Origin: Mycolicibacterium rhodesiae JS60
GTDB taxonomy: Bacteria > Actinomycetota > Actinomycetes > Mycobacteriales > Mycobacteriaceae
Direction: 5' to 3'
Length of the DNA stretch: 64,000 nucleotides
NCBI GenBank assembly: GCA_000230935.2
Contig: AGIQ01000002.1
Coordinates: forward strand, 186,001-250,000
The stretch's first letter is position 1. Every line of letters begins with the position of its first letter. A model generated the notes under the pieces. The model saw nothing but the letters and a program-made list of their open reading frames with translations, was not told the origin of the DNA and made no database searches. The position numbers and the translations under genes are program-made. Below are positions 41,949-49,848 of the stretch, in pieces.

Positions 41949-42920
41949 TCAAGCTGCGTGGAGTCGGTCGGTGTCGTTTTCGGTGGGGAGGTTGATGCCG
42001 ACTACGGGGCTGGGTTTTTTGGTGTGTGGGCGTGTGCGGAATCGTTCGGGGTGGGTGTCGTAGTAGGCCTGTAGAACCTGGTCGCGGTGGTGCCACTGCT
42101 GTGTCCATGTTCCGTTGTGGACCTCGTCGGGGGTGAATAAGGCGATGCCGCTGTGGCGGTGGTGGGTGTTGTACCAGGAGACGTAGGTGCTGACCCAGTT
42201 CCGTGCTGCCTGCAGGTCGTCGAAGACGCCAGGGTAGTTGGGCCGGTATTTCATGGTGCGGAACTCTGATTCGGAGAACGGGTTGTCATTGCTGACGTGG
42301 GGCCGGTTGTGGGTCTGACCGATCCCGAGGTCGGCGAGCAGGTCCTTGAGGTCGGTGGAGCGCATCGCCGGCCCGGAATCGGCCTGCACCACCGCCGGTG
42401 GGCCGTAAGTGGCGATCGCCGTGGTGAACATGTCGACGCCCAGCTCGTCGCATTCGCGTTCCTCGACGCGCCAACCCACGATCTTGCGGGAGTAGATGTC
42501 GATGATCGAGTAGGCCTTGTAGGCCACACCTCGCCACGGGGTACGTAGGTCGGTGATGTCCCAACTCCAGATCTGTTGTGGTGCGGTTGCTTTGAGCACC
42601 GGTGCCGCACGGGGCGCCTTGTTCTTGGCACGCGTCGGAGCGATTGGACGGACACTTTGATCCTCGATCGCCGCAGCGATGCGCCACCACGACCGGCGCG
42701 AGGCCAGCAGCACACCGTCATCCCAGGCCGTGGCGAACGACTGGTCGACCGATCCCCCGGCCCGCCAGCCGGCGATGATCTTGGCTTGGATGACCGCCCG
42801 CTCAGCAGCGTGGATGCGCGAGGGGTAGGCCCGATCCTTTTGCGGCAACGGATCAGCCACCCGCGTCCGCGGATGCCACCGGTAGTGCCAGCTCGAGCGT
42901 GACAACGCGATCATTGCCAA
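41949..42920 (-). CDS. IS3-family transposase OrfB (DDE integrase)
   Basis: A retroviral-type integrase domain. The catalytic triad is visible: Asp in SWDITDL, Asp in VQADSGPAMRS, and Glu in NPFSESEF 36 residues later (D-35-E spacing). The N-terminal part has the HTH_21-like segment HAAERAVIQAKIIAGW. The frame is open upstream to about 42970 and overlaps the end of orfA, so the active form may arise by a -1 frameshift near the A-run at 42971-42974. The 323-residue form given starts at TTG 42920; ATG 42914 is also possible. All catalytic residues are intact. Confidence 0.85.
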   Translation of the reverse strand: MAMIALSRSSWHYRWHPRTRVADPLPQKDRAYPSRIHAAERAVIQAKIIAGWRAGGSVDQSFATAWDDGVLLASRRSWWRIAAAIEDQSVRPIAPTRAKNKAPRAAPVLKATAPQQIWSWDITDLRTPWRGVAYKAYSIIDIYSRKIVGWRVEERECDELGVDMFTTAIATYGPPAVVQADSGPAMRSTDLKDLLADLGIGQTHNRPHVSNDNPFSESEFRTMKYRPNYPGVFDDLQAARNWVSTYVSWYNTHHRHSGIALFTPDEVHNGTWTQQWHHRDQVLQAYYDTHPERFRTRPHTKKPSPVVGINLPTENDTDRLHAA

Positions 42921-42949
42921 CGCGCGGCGCTGCGATCCGATCGCGGCGG

Positions 42950-43384
42950 TCAGCTCGGTGACGAGTCCGTTTTCGCGGTCGAGGAATCGTCGAGATCGGT
43001 GATCGTCGGGGCGGTGTCGGGCCCGGGCACGTTCAGCTCGTGCAAGAGCCCGATAGCTTTTCCCAACGCCTCATTCGTGGCCTCCAGCTGGCGCACCCGC
43101 GCTCGTAGCCGAGCCAGTTCGGCCTCATCGCGCCGCTGCTGGGCCTCCTCGGCTTTGGCCATCGCTCTGCGTTTGGCCGGGGGAACTGTCATACCGACAC
43201 CCTCTCGCGGAATCAGGCCCAGGTCGAGATCACCGTCGAACACCGCGGCTTGCCACCGTCTGAACTGCCGGTTCGAGATCCCCTGCGCAGCAAGCCACGG
43301 CCCCTTCTGCCCGTGCGGCACCAACTGATACTCAACGACAAGCTCACGAATCTCGGCCGGACTGAACCCCGCAGTGATCGACAC
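42950..43384 (-). CDS. IS3-family transposase OrfA
   Basis: A 144-residue protein. It has an N-terminal helix-turn-helix (FSPAEIRELVVEYQ, then ISNRQFRRWQAAVF) and a leucine-zipper-like coiled coil (DEAELARLRARVRQLEATNE) typical of IS3 OrfA. Start GTG 43384 has GGAGGGT just upstream. The stop lies in the overlap with the open upstream part of orfB. Confidence 0.8.
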   Translation of the reverse strand: MSITAGFSPAEIRELVVEYQLVPHGQKGPWLAAQGISNRQFRRWQAAVFDGDLDLGLIPREGVGMTVPPAKRRAMAKAEEAQQRRDEAELARLRARVRQLEATNEALGKAIGLLHELNVPGPDTAPTITDLDDSSTAKTDSSPS

Positions 43385-43447
43385 ACACCCTCCCAAAACT
43401 GGCTGCAAATTGACTCACAACCAGCCTGGCAAAGAGGGCCAGCGGCG

Positions 43448-43466
43448 GAAAACGCGCCGAAATCGC
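43448..43466 (-). terminator. right arm of the split inverted repeat
   Basis: GAAAACGCGCCGAAATCGC is the exact reverse complement of 41912-41930. It lies eight bases beyond the stop of the small exported protein gene, in that gene's direction of transcription. Confidence 0.55.
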
Positions 43467-43474
43467 GTATTTCG

Positions 43475-43717
43475 TCAGCCGCGATGGCGATTCCACTGGT
43501 GGTGGTGATGGATCGAGGAGCCGGGAACCGGCTGGTTGTGCTGGCCAGGGAACGCCGGGTGCGGCGCGGGGTGGCTCATGTTGGGGCCGGTCGCGTCGGC
43601 AAAGCTGTCGGGTGCGACACCCAGGGCGGCCAGCGCGGAGCCGGTGGCCAGGATCGCACCAGCGGCAATGCGCTTGAACCAGATTGTGGTCGAGGTGTTG
43701 GTGGTCGTGACGGTCAT
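43475..43717 (-). CDS. small His-rich exported protein, copy 1
   Basis: An 80-residue protein with a signal peptide (FKRIAAGAILATGSALAALG, cleavage near SFADA) and a mature part of about 40 residues with the order GPNMSHP, AFPGQHNQPVPGS, HHHHQWNRHRG. Seven or more histidines suggest metal binding, but this is inference. Start is ATG 43717; the ribosome site is weak. A paralogue lies at 50925-51164 with the same conserved blocks. Upstream are a hairpin and a 24-base palindrome also found before the paralogue. No named family recognised. Confidence 0.75.
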   Translation of the reverse strand: MTVTTTNTSTTIWFKRIAAGAILATGSALAALGVAPDSFADATGPNMSHPAPHPAFPGQHNQPVPGSSIHHHHQWNRHRG

Positions 43718-43744
43718 GATGTCTGTGCTCGTTCTCTTCGTGCT

Positions 43745-43764
43745 TCACCCGGTTTGCCGGGTGA
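43745..43764 (-). other. hairpin in the leader of the small exported protein
   Basis: TCACCCGG and CCGGGTGA form a perfect eight-base stem with a TTTG loop, 28 bases upstream of the start of the His-rich protein. It may fold in the mRNA leader or mark a terminator of an upstream transcript. Confidence 0.4.
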
Positions 43765-43829
43765 GACAAGAATCGCGGACGCGGGACCCGATGTCTGTCG
43801 GGTGACCGGGCTATCGCCGTGATGAATCC

Positions 43830-43853
43830 GGTGTCCGCCGATCGGGGGACACC
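43830..43853. promoter_or_regulatory. 24-base palindromic operator, copy 1
   Basis: GGTGTCC (43830-43836) and GGACACC (43847-43853) flank a symmetric centre GATC; 22 of 24 positions are palindromic. A closely similar element is at 51283-51306 before the paralogous small exported gene. It lies between divergent genes. Confidence 0.55.
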
Positions 43854-43931
43854 GTCGGACGCTGAGGACTTTCGGCCGCGACCAGCGGACCTTTGGCCTA
43901 TGTCGCTTGCGCTTGCGTTGTGGCCCTATTG

Positions 43932-43957
43932 ATCATGAGATCAGTGGATCTCATGAT
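43932..43957. promoter_or_regulatory. perfect 11-base inverted repeat and TCATGA array
   Basis: ATCATGAGATC (43932-43942) and GATCTCATGAT (43947-43957) form a perfect dyad with a four-base loop. TCATGA occurs at 43933, 43951, 43965 and 43981, the last overlapping the start codon of the membrane protein. This looks like a clustered operator. Confidence 0.5.
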
Positions 43958-43982
43958 GGTCGAATCATGAATCGAGAAAATC

Positions 43983-44444
43983 ATGAACACCCAACCTCAA
44001 CACCGCACCCGGATGTTCGCCCGGGTTCTGGGGCCGTTCTTCACACTCATCCCGGTCGTAGGCTTGGCGCGCGCGGCGGAGATGCCGCAATTGTTGTCGG
44101 AGTTCACGGCGAGTGCCGTATGGCCGTGGGTGACGGGGGCCTTCATCCTGGCCGGTGGAATCGCCATCGTTGCATTCCACCAAATCTGGCGTGGGCTCGC
44201 TGCAATCGTCATCTCGGTGCTCGGGTGGCTGCTGGTGGTACGCGGACTCGTTCTCATCGCCTTTCCAGATGTCTTCGCCTCCCTGGCTGATCGGATGATC
44301 GGGGCGACCGCCGCCTGGACCGCCGGCTTCGTCGTGATGGCCCTCATCGGGGTGTACCTGACGTACGTCGGGTGGAAGCCCACGCCAGACCGTCTGCAGG
44401 GCAACCAACTACATATCGACATCGAATTTCCGAACGCTGCCTGA
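43983..44444 (+). CDS. four-span membrane protein, function unknown
   Basis: A 153-residue protein with four hydrophobic segments (about residues 14-30, 44-64, 70-92 and 106-128) and a polar C-terminal tail (GWKPTPDRLQGNQLHIDIEF). No known motif recognised. The start is ATG 43983, whose context overlaps a TCATGA repeat; a GAGAAAA stretch lies six bases upstream. Control by the upstream dyads is likely. It is convergent with the DUF1214-like gene. Confidence 0.65.
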   Translation: MNTQPQHRTRMFARVLGPFFTLIPVVGLARAAEMPQLLSEFTASAVWPWVTGAFILAGGIAIVAFHQIWRGLAAIVISVLGWLLVVRGLVLIAFPDVFASLADRMIGATAAWTAGFVVMALIGVYLTYVGWKPTPDRLQGNQLHIDIEFPNAA

Positions 44445-44485
44445 CCAGCGGACAGGATCTGCCCCGCCTGCGTGATCGGCATTCC

Positions 44486-45634
44486 TCACGGCGTGTTGCG
44501 GTCGGCAAAATGCCGTTGGCGTTTAGCCAGGGCGACGGCGCGTTCGGCCGGGGTCAGGCGGTGTGCCGGATCGAAGTACCGGTCGATCTCGTCGGTGCCG
44601 ATCACGGTGACAACGGGCGCAGTCGGCTGGGTCGGTGTGGTGGCCCGCCAGGTGACCACTCCACCGCGGTAACCACGAGCATCCAGCCAGTTGGGGACGC
44701 CGAAGTCGTTAGTGGACAGCAGAATCCGGACGTGACCGTCGGTGATCTCGGACTGGCCGATGTTCAGGCTCGTCTGGCGGGTCTCGATGTCGATCATCGC
44801 GCTCCACCGGTCGGTCAGGCAGATGCCGACATACGGACTGCCGGCGGGGATCTGGTAGTCGATCACCAGCGCCTGATCCTCCGCGAGCTCCCAGGCGACC
44901 GGCACAAACCATGCGCCGGCCATCGCCGAGGGCGGCTGCATCGGTGGGATCGCGACATTCTTCGGCAGCGCCCCGAACACTCGCGACGGAATGTCCTTGA
45001 TCCACATGGTGAATAACTCTCGCGACGCGTCGAGGTGTGCGTCAAACGCCTCGACCGATGCGCTCAGCGACTGCGGCTCCGCGGGCGCAGCGTCACCGAG
45101 GCATTCGATGCGGATGGCGCCCTTGGCCTCGCGGTCCCAGTCGCCGTAGGTCTGGTAGGCGCAGAACGAGTCGGCCCCCTGCGGCAGTTCAAACCAGTTC
45201 GTGCCGCGCTGTTCTCGGCAGAAGAAGATCTCGAACGTCCCGTCGTCCGCGACGTCGAGGTCGTCGGCGAGCACCTTGACCGCGGTGGCCTGATCGTCCT
45301 TGCCGGTGTACACACCGAACGTGGTCTGCGATACCGACCCCAGCGTGCCGGACACCCGGTAGTCGTGGACATCGTCGATACGCGCCGACAGATAGAGGGT
45401 GTCGGGATTCGAATGGCCCCAATTCCAGGGCGAATATTGGGTATTGATCAACGTCGGCCGGGCCGGGTCGCTGCTCAGGAGCAGTCCCATGTACTGGATA
45501 TGCCCGACCAGGCGGGCCAACAGCGTGGCCGACGATCCCTCGTCGAGATCACCGTCGGCCAGCGCAAGTTCGAGAAGCTCGTCGTTGAGATCGTTGAATC
45601 TCCGCCATGCGGTGCGCAATCCGTCGATCGTCAT
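44486..45634 (-). CDS. DUF1214-like protein
   Basis: A 382-residue soluble protein with the blocks YSPWNWGHSNPDTLYLSARID, SPYVGICLTDRWSAMIDIETR and GHVRILLSTNDFGVPNWLD, which resemble the DUF1214/DUF1254 group. The function of the group is not established. The start ATG 45634 overlaps the stop of the sulfotransferase gene (ATGA), so the two are coupled. No signal peptide. Confidence 0.7.
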   Translation of the reverse strand: MTIDGLRTAWRRFNDLNDELLELALADGDLDEGSSATLLARLVGHIQYMGLLLSSDPARPTLINTQYSPWNWGHSNPDTLYLSARIDDVHDYRVSGTLGSVSQTTFGVYTGKDDQATAVKVLADDLDVADDGTFEIFFCREQRGTNWFELPQGADSFCAYQTYGDWDREAKGAIRIECLGDAAPAEPQSLSASVEAFDAHLDASRELFTMWIKDIPSRVFGALPKNVAIPPMQPPSAMAGAWFVPVAWELAEDQALVIDYQIPAGSPYVGICLTDRWSAMIDIETRQTSLNIGQSEITDGHVRILLSTNDFGVPNWLDARGYRGGVVTWRATTPTQPTAPVVTVIGTDEIDRYFDPAHRLTPAERAVALAKRQRHFADRNTP

Positions 45635-46896
45635 CCCCGGGTGTCCTCGAATCCGTAGAAGTCACGGTAGAACTGCAGTTGCGGCCAAAGTTCCGCGATA
45701 TCGAGCCCATAATCCTCGGCCCGATAGACATGGGGTTTGCGGCTGGCCATCCCGCGTTCGTCGACGAATCGGCTCATCTTGGCCCGGTTGTATTCGGTGA
45801 GCTCGATCCCGAAGCGGTCGTAGATCTCCTCGACGCATGCCAGCGGATCGGTCACCATGCGTTGCATCGGGAAATCGACGAATCGGTCGGCGAGATCGGC
45901 GTACTGGCTGCGTAATTCGACGTTGCGTTCGAGCATCCTGATGGTCCGCCAGCGCATGAAGCGGCCGTGGTCGTGCCAGTCGGGGTCATCGACAGCCATG
46001 TGGAAGACCGTGCCGGCCAGGCTGCAGCCGGAGGCGACGATCTCGGTGGGTTCGCGGTAGGTGGTGACGAACCGGGCGTCGGGAAACACGGCCAGGATGT
46101 TGTGGATGTTCTCCATGTGCGGCGGCGTCTTGAGCAACCAGCTGGTCGCCGGCCGAAGCCCGCCGCTCTGCATGTATTGCAACAACAGCTTCTGTTCCTC
46201 GTACACCCAGCGCAGGTCTTGCTCGGTCAGCCAGCGCGCATAGCCCTGGCAGTTGAACATCACATGGAAGGTGTCGCTGTGGAAGGCATAGGCGTGCAGC
46301 AGCGCGCACTCCTGGGCCTCCCAGGCGCCGACCGGATGGGCGGCATCCAGGTTGGGCGCCATCGTCAGAGCGCGGCGAATCTGCTTTTCGCTGCGTGTGA
46401 TTCGGGGGTCGTGGTCCATGGTCGCCGGGTCCAGCGGTGGGTGCAGTTCGTCGCATTCCCAGGTGAGCGGGTAGCGGAATCCGCTGTCCTGGCTGAGCAG
46501 ATGGTGGGTGACCGTGGTGCCGGTGCGCGGCGCTCCGATGATGAAGATCGGGCGCTGGATCTTCTCTTCGCGAATCTCCGGGTGCTGGCGGACATGTTCG
46601 GTCAACAGAAGCCGCTGCCGAAGCAGGTTGGACAGGTGGGCGCCGGCCAGCACCCGGCCGAAGCCGTTGAGCCGGTCCTCGTCTTCCAGCGAGGCGATCA
46701 AACGATCAAGGCCCGCTTCGAAACGTGGGTCGCCGAAATCGGTCAGGCCTCCTGCCTTGCGTATTGCGCGGTCCATCAGCGCGGCCGTGCGCAGCGTCAG
46801 TGGGCGGCGGCCTAGGCGCCGGGCGCCGCGGTAGGCCGCATTCATGGCCCGGATGGGCGCCGGCCGAGGCGGTGTCTCGATTGCGATGCTGGCCAC
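45631..46896 (-). CDS. sulfotransferase family protein
   Basis: A 421-residue enzyme of the PAPS-dependent sulfotransferase superfamily. The 5-prime phosphosulfate loop is FIIGAPRTGTTVTHHLL near residue 118, and a 3-prime phosphate region is near ARFVTTYREPTEIVASGCSL. Such enzymes sulfate lipids or small molecules in mycobacteria. Start GTG 46896 is near a GGGAGG; an ATG at 46845 is the main alternative. It diverges from a TetR gene with a perfect dyad in the 58-base gap, and is coupled to the DUF1214-like gene. Confidence 0.83.
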   Translation of the reverse strand: MASIAIETPPRPAPIRAMNAAYRGARRLGRRPLTLRTAALMDRAIRKAGGLTDFGDPRFEAGLDRLIASLEDEDRLNGFGRVLAGAHLSNLLRQRLLLTEHVRQHPEIREEKIQRPIFIIGAPRTGTTVTHHLLSQDSGFRYPLTWECDELHPPLDPATMDHDPRITRSEKQIRRALTMAPNLDAAHPVGAWEAQECALLHAYAFHSDTFHVMFNCQGYARWLTEQDLRWVYEEQKLLLQYMQSGGLRPATSWLLKTPPHMENIHNILAVFPDARFVTTYREPTEIVASGCSLAGTVFHMAVDDPDWHDHGRFMRWRTIRMLERNVELRSQYADLADRFVDFPMQRMVTDPLACVEEIYDRFGIELTEYNRAKMSRFVDERGMASRKPHVYRAEDYGLDIAELWPQLQFYRDFYGFEDTRG

Positions 46897-46934
46897 CTCC
46901 CGGCCGGGGGGATGGATAGCCCCGAACGTCGGAA

Positions 46935-46954
46935 TACGTTACGGTCTTAACGTA
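46935..46954. promoter_or_regulatory. TetR operator in the divergent gap
   Basis: TACGTTA and TAACGTA form a perfect seven-base dyad with a six-base spacer. It ends one base before the ATG of the TetR gene, so that transcript is probably leaderless and autoregulated. The sulfotransferase operon starts 38 bases away on the other side. Confidence 0.6.
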
Positions 46955-47542
46955 ATGGAGTCAACGAAGAAGCTGCGCCCGCAAGGGCGGCCCCGGGACA
47001 GCCGTATCGACGACGCGGTCCTGCGCGCCACCGTCGAGCTGCTGGACGAGATCGGCTATGCGCGACTGACCATTCCGCTGGTCGCCGCGCGCGCGGGCGC
47101 CAACCCGCCCGCCGTGTACCGGCGGTTCCCGACCAAATTGGAACTCGTCTACGAAGCGGTGTTCCCGACGCCGCCCGGTGCCGAGCTTCCGCTGACCGGT
47201 GACGTCGCATCTGCGATCCGTGGACTCCTGCAGTCCAGCATCGAGCTGTTCAGCAGCCCGGCCGTCCACACGGCGATGTCGGGGCTGATGGCCGAGCTGC
47301 CTGCCGAACCGGGCCTCTCGGCACGACTGCTCGGCCGGCTTCAGGGCAGTACTTACGTTCGGCTGCAACAGTTTCTCGACGAGGCCGCCGCAGCTGGACG
47401 TGCAGCCCCCCGCGTCGACGCGCGCATCCTGTTGGACACCATCGGCGGCACGGTCATGATGGCATTGGCCAACGAACGCCAGCTCGATCAGCAGTGGGTC
47501 GAGCAAACCACCTCACTGATCGTCGACGGGCTGGCCCGATGA
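46955..47542 (+). CDS. TetR-family transcriptional regulator
   Basis: A 195-residue regulator. The helix-turn-helix reads RLTIPLVAARAGANPPAVYRRFPTK. The C-terminal ligand domain includes LMAELPAEPGLSARLLGRLQ. Start ATG 46955 follows the dyad directly. Its stop overlaps the LLM oxidoreductase start (ATGA). It likely represses itself, the oxidoreductase and the divergent sulfotransferase operon. Confidence 0.87.
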   Translation: MESTKKLRPQGRPRDSRIDDAVLRATVELLDEIGYARLTIPLVAARAGANPPAVYRRFPTKLELVYEAVFPTPPGAELPLTGDVASAIRGLLQSSIELFSSPAVHTAMSGLMAELPAEPGLSARLLGRLQGSTYVRLQQFLDEAAAAGRAAPRVDARILLDTIGGTVMMALANERQLDQQWVEQTTSLIVDGLAR

Positions 47543-48588
47543 CCACGATGGAACTGGTGACCTCCGCGCCAGCCACGATGGGCCCCAGCGAAATCGGTCC
47601 GTGGGCGGCGCGAGCCGAACGTCTCGGGTTCGACGTCATCCACATCTCCGAGACCATCCACGATCCCTTCACCGTTGCCGCGCTGGCCCTGCAGCACACC
47701 GAGCGGGTGACCGTGCGCACTTCCATGGTGCTGGCCTTCCCGCGTAGCCCGATGATCACCGCGTATGCCGCATGGGATCTGGTGAAGTACTCGGGTGGAC
47801 GGTTTCAGCTCGGTATCGCCTCGCAGGTGCGCGGCAACATCGTCGGCCGGTTCTCCGCCCAGTGGTCCGAGCCGGTGGCCCGCCTCGCCGACTACATCCG
47901 CGCGCTGCGCGCGATCTTCGCGTGCTTCCAGAGCGGCGCGAAACTCGACTACGCCGGGCCGCACTATCGATTCGAACGACTCCAGCCCTATTTCAACCCG
48001 GGACCGCTCGATCATCCGGCCCCGCAGATCTGGACCGGCGCCGTGAACGCGCGGATGTGCGCGATGGCCGGCGAACTGGCTGACGGCTTCGTCTGCCATC
48101 CGACCAACTCACACCCGGTCGTGCTGAGATCTCGAACCCTGCCCGCCCTGGCCGAGGGCGCCGCACGCAGCGGTCGCGCACGACCGGCCGTCGTCGCAAA
48201 CCCTCATGTCATGACGGCCGCCACCCGTGACGCCGTCGACGCGTTACGCGAACAGCGGCGATCAGAGCTGGCATTCCTCTACAGCACACCGGCATACCGA
48301 CGGCAGCTGGAGGATTTCGGCCTGGCTGACGTGGGCGCCTCGCTCAGCGCGATGGCGCACCGCTCAGAATGGGACGATTTACCAACAGTTCTCACCGACG
48401 AAGTCATGAATCAGATTGTGCCGCAGGGCACCTACGATGAGATTCCCGAGGTGCTGGCGCGATGGTATTCGGGGCTGTGCACGGGCATCAACTTGCCGGT
48501 GCCCGCCGACGAAACAGACGACGACAGCTTCGGCGCGCTCCTGGGCGCCTGCCGTCAGATCCCCGCCGCCGAACGCAACTCGTCATAG
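47539..48588 (+). CDS. LLM class F420-dependent oxidoreductase
   Basis: A 349-residue luciferase-like protein. Recognisable blocks are ERLGFDVIHISETIHDPF, AWDLVKYSGGRFQLGIASQV and PQIWTGAVNARMCAMAGELADG, as in the F420-dependent TIGR03617-like group. Start ATG 47539 is coupled to the TetR gene. It ends 34 bases inside the convergent WS/DGAT gene. The substrate may be shared with the sulfotransferase module (inference). Confidence 0.83.
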   Translation: MTTMELVTSAPATMGPSEIGPWAARAERLGFDVIHISETIHDPFTVAALALQHTERVTVRTSMVLAFPRSPMITAYAAWDLVKYSGGRFQLGIASQVRGNIVGRFSAQWSEPVARLADYIRALRAIFACFQSGAKLDYAGPHYRFERLQPYFNPGPLDHPAPQIWTGAVNARMCAMAGELADGFVCHPTNSHPVVLRSRTLPALAEGAARSGRARPAVVANPHVMTAATRDAVDALREQRRSELAFLYSTPAYRRQLEDFGLADVGASLSAMAHRSEWDDLPTVLTDEVMNQIVPQGTYDEIPEVLARWYSGLCTGINLPVPADETDDDSFGALLGACRQIPAAERNSS

Positions 48589-49838
48589 GCGGCCTCCACG
48601 CAGCCGGCCAGCGAGGCGATGTCCGGCAGTGCGGTCGGATCGGTGCACAGGCCGATGCCGATGTCGCCTGCGCAGGAGATCGCCGAGATCCGAAGAGCGT
48701 GATGCGCGGCCGGCTCCGACGAGGAGAACAGGTGCTGCACCCGGCGGCCGGCGACCTGAACCGGTTCACGCGGTCCAGGGACGTTGGAGATCGACAGGCT
48801 GAACTCGTGTGAGCTCCCCGCCAGCCGCTGGGCCAGCGCACCGATGCGCTTGACGCAGCCGAGGGCGTGAAACAGGTCGTACATCTCGTCAGCGTCATCG
48901 AGGCGCTTGCGCTCGCGCGTCTCGGTACTGATCCGGTCCAGCCGCCGCAGCGGATCAGCCACTGCCAGTGGCAGATCGATGTTGAGGAAGGAATCCCGAT
49001 TGGACAGATCCCCGGCGGCCTCATCGCGGTGATGCAGACTCACCGGGATTTGTGCGCGCAGATCGCGCGCGCCGTCCTCACCCAGCCAGCGACGCAGTGC
49101 ACCGGCGACCACCGCCAGCAGAACGTCGTTCACGGTGGCGGCGTTGGGTCGCGACGCTCCGATCGCTTTGAAGTCGGCCAGCGGGGCTACCGCGAATGCC
49201 AGCTCGCGGGCAATGGTGACGGGCCGGTCGAACGGTGCGTAATCATCGGGGTGGCCCAGCTCGCGCATGAGGGCGGCCGGCATCCGCCATGCTTCCTCCA
49301 GCGGCGTCAGCTTGGGTGAATCATGTTGTCCCGGACGCCTTGCCGGCCGGCCATCCGCCTCACCAGCGGCGTCGAACAGCACCGAATTCAGAAAGCGCAC
49401 CCCGGCAATCCCGTCGGCCATCGCGTGGTGGATGCGCGCCGCGATGGCTTCGCGTCCATCGGCCAGTGGCCCGATGAGGTCGAATGACCACAACGGCCTG
49501 CTGCGGTCGAGATGCTGAGACATCAGTCCGCTGACGATCCGCCACAGATCTGCGGTCGTGAGACACTGCGCCTCCGCCCGCCGCCGCACATGTTCGCGGA
49601 TGTCGAAGTCGGTGGCCGGCGCCCATCGCGGTTCGGGCCCCGAGGTGTCGACCCGATGGGTGGCCCGCGGCTGGCTGGCTAGCCGTTCGGTCACCGCTTC
49701 CCGTAAGGCCTCGACGTCCAGTTCCGCACCGGGTTCGAGGACGACCAGTTTCAGGGTGTGGCCGGTGATCGATGCCGACTCGAGGCCCAGGATGCGCGCG
49801 TCATCGGCGGACAGGCGGTCGGAATCGTCGGGCACCAC
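48555..49838 (-). CDS. wax ester synthase/diacylglycerol acyltransferase (WS/DGAT)
   Basis: A 427-residue acyltransferase that esterifies diacylglycerol or alcohols with acyl-CoA for storage or envelope lipids. The catalytic HHxxxDG is present as HHAMADG near residue 137. The C-terminal block ISNVPGPREPVQVAGRRV is also typical. Start GTG 49838. It follows the patatin gene after ten bases on the same strand, so synthesis and breakdown of lipids may be coordinated. Confidence 0.88.
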   Translation of the reverse strand: MVPDDSDRLSADDARILGLESASITGHTLKLVVLEPGAELDVEALREAVTERLASQPRATHRVDTSGPEPRWAPATDFDIREHVRRRAEAQCLTTADLWRIVSGLMSQHLDRSRPLWSFDLIGPLADGREAIAARIHHAMADGIAGVRFLNSVLFDAAGEADGRPARRPGQHDSPKLTPLEEAWRMPAALMRELGHPDDYAPFDRPVTIARELAFAVAPLADFKAIGASRPNAATVNDVLLAVVAGALRRWLGEDGARDLRAQIPVSLHHRDEAAGDLSNRDSFLNIDLPLAVADPLRRLDRISTETRERKRLDDADEMYDLFHALGCVKRIGALAQRLAGSSHEFSLSISNVPGPREPVQVAGRRVQHLFSSSEPAAHHALRISAISCAGDIGIGLCTDPTALPDIASLAGCVEAAYDELRSAAGI

Positions 49839-49848
49839 CTGTCTGAGC

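Larger units (their letters stand above)
41947..43417 (-). mobile_element. IS3-family insertion sequence
   Basis: An element of about 1470 bases carrying orfA and orfB on the minus strand. The ends are taken at TG 41947 and CA 43417 from imperfect inverted ends: GTCAAGCTGC on the left and, read inward on the other strand, GTCAATTTGC on the right. I see no clear target duplication, so the ends are approximate. It lies inside the loop of a 19-base inverted repeat between convergent host genes. Confidence 0.75.

Noticed and set aside
43830..43853. DosR-type box
   Set aside because: The arms are TGTCC...GGACA, the inverse of the GGGAC...GTCCC order of DosR sites.
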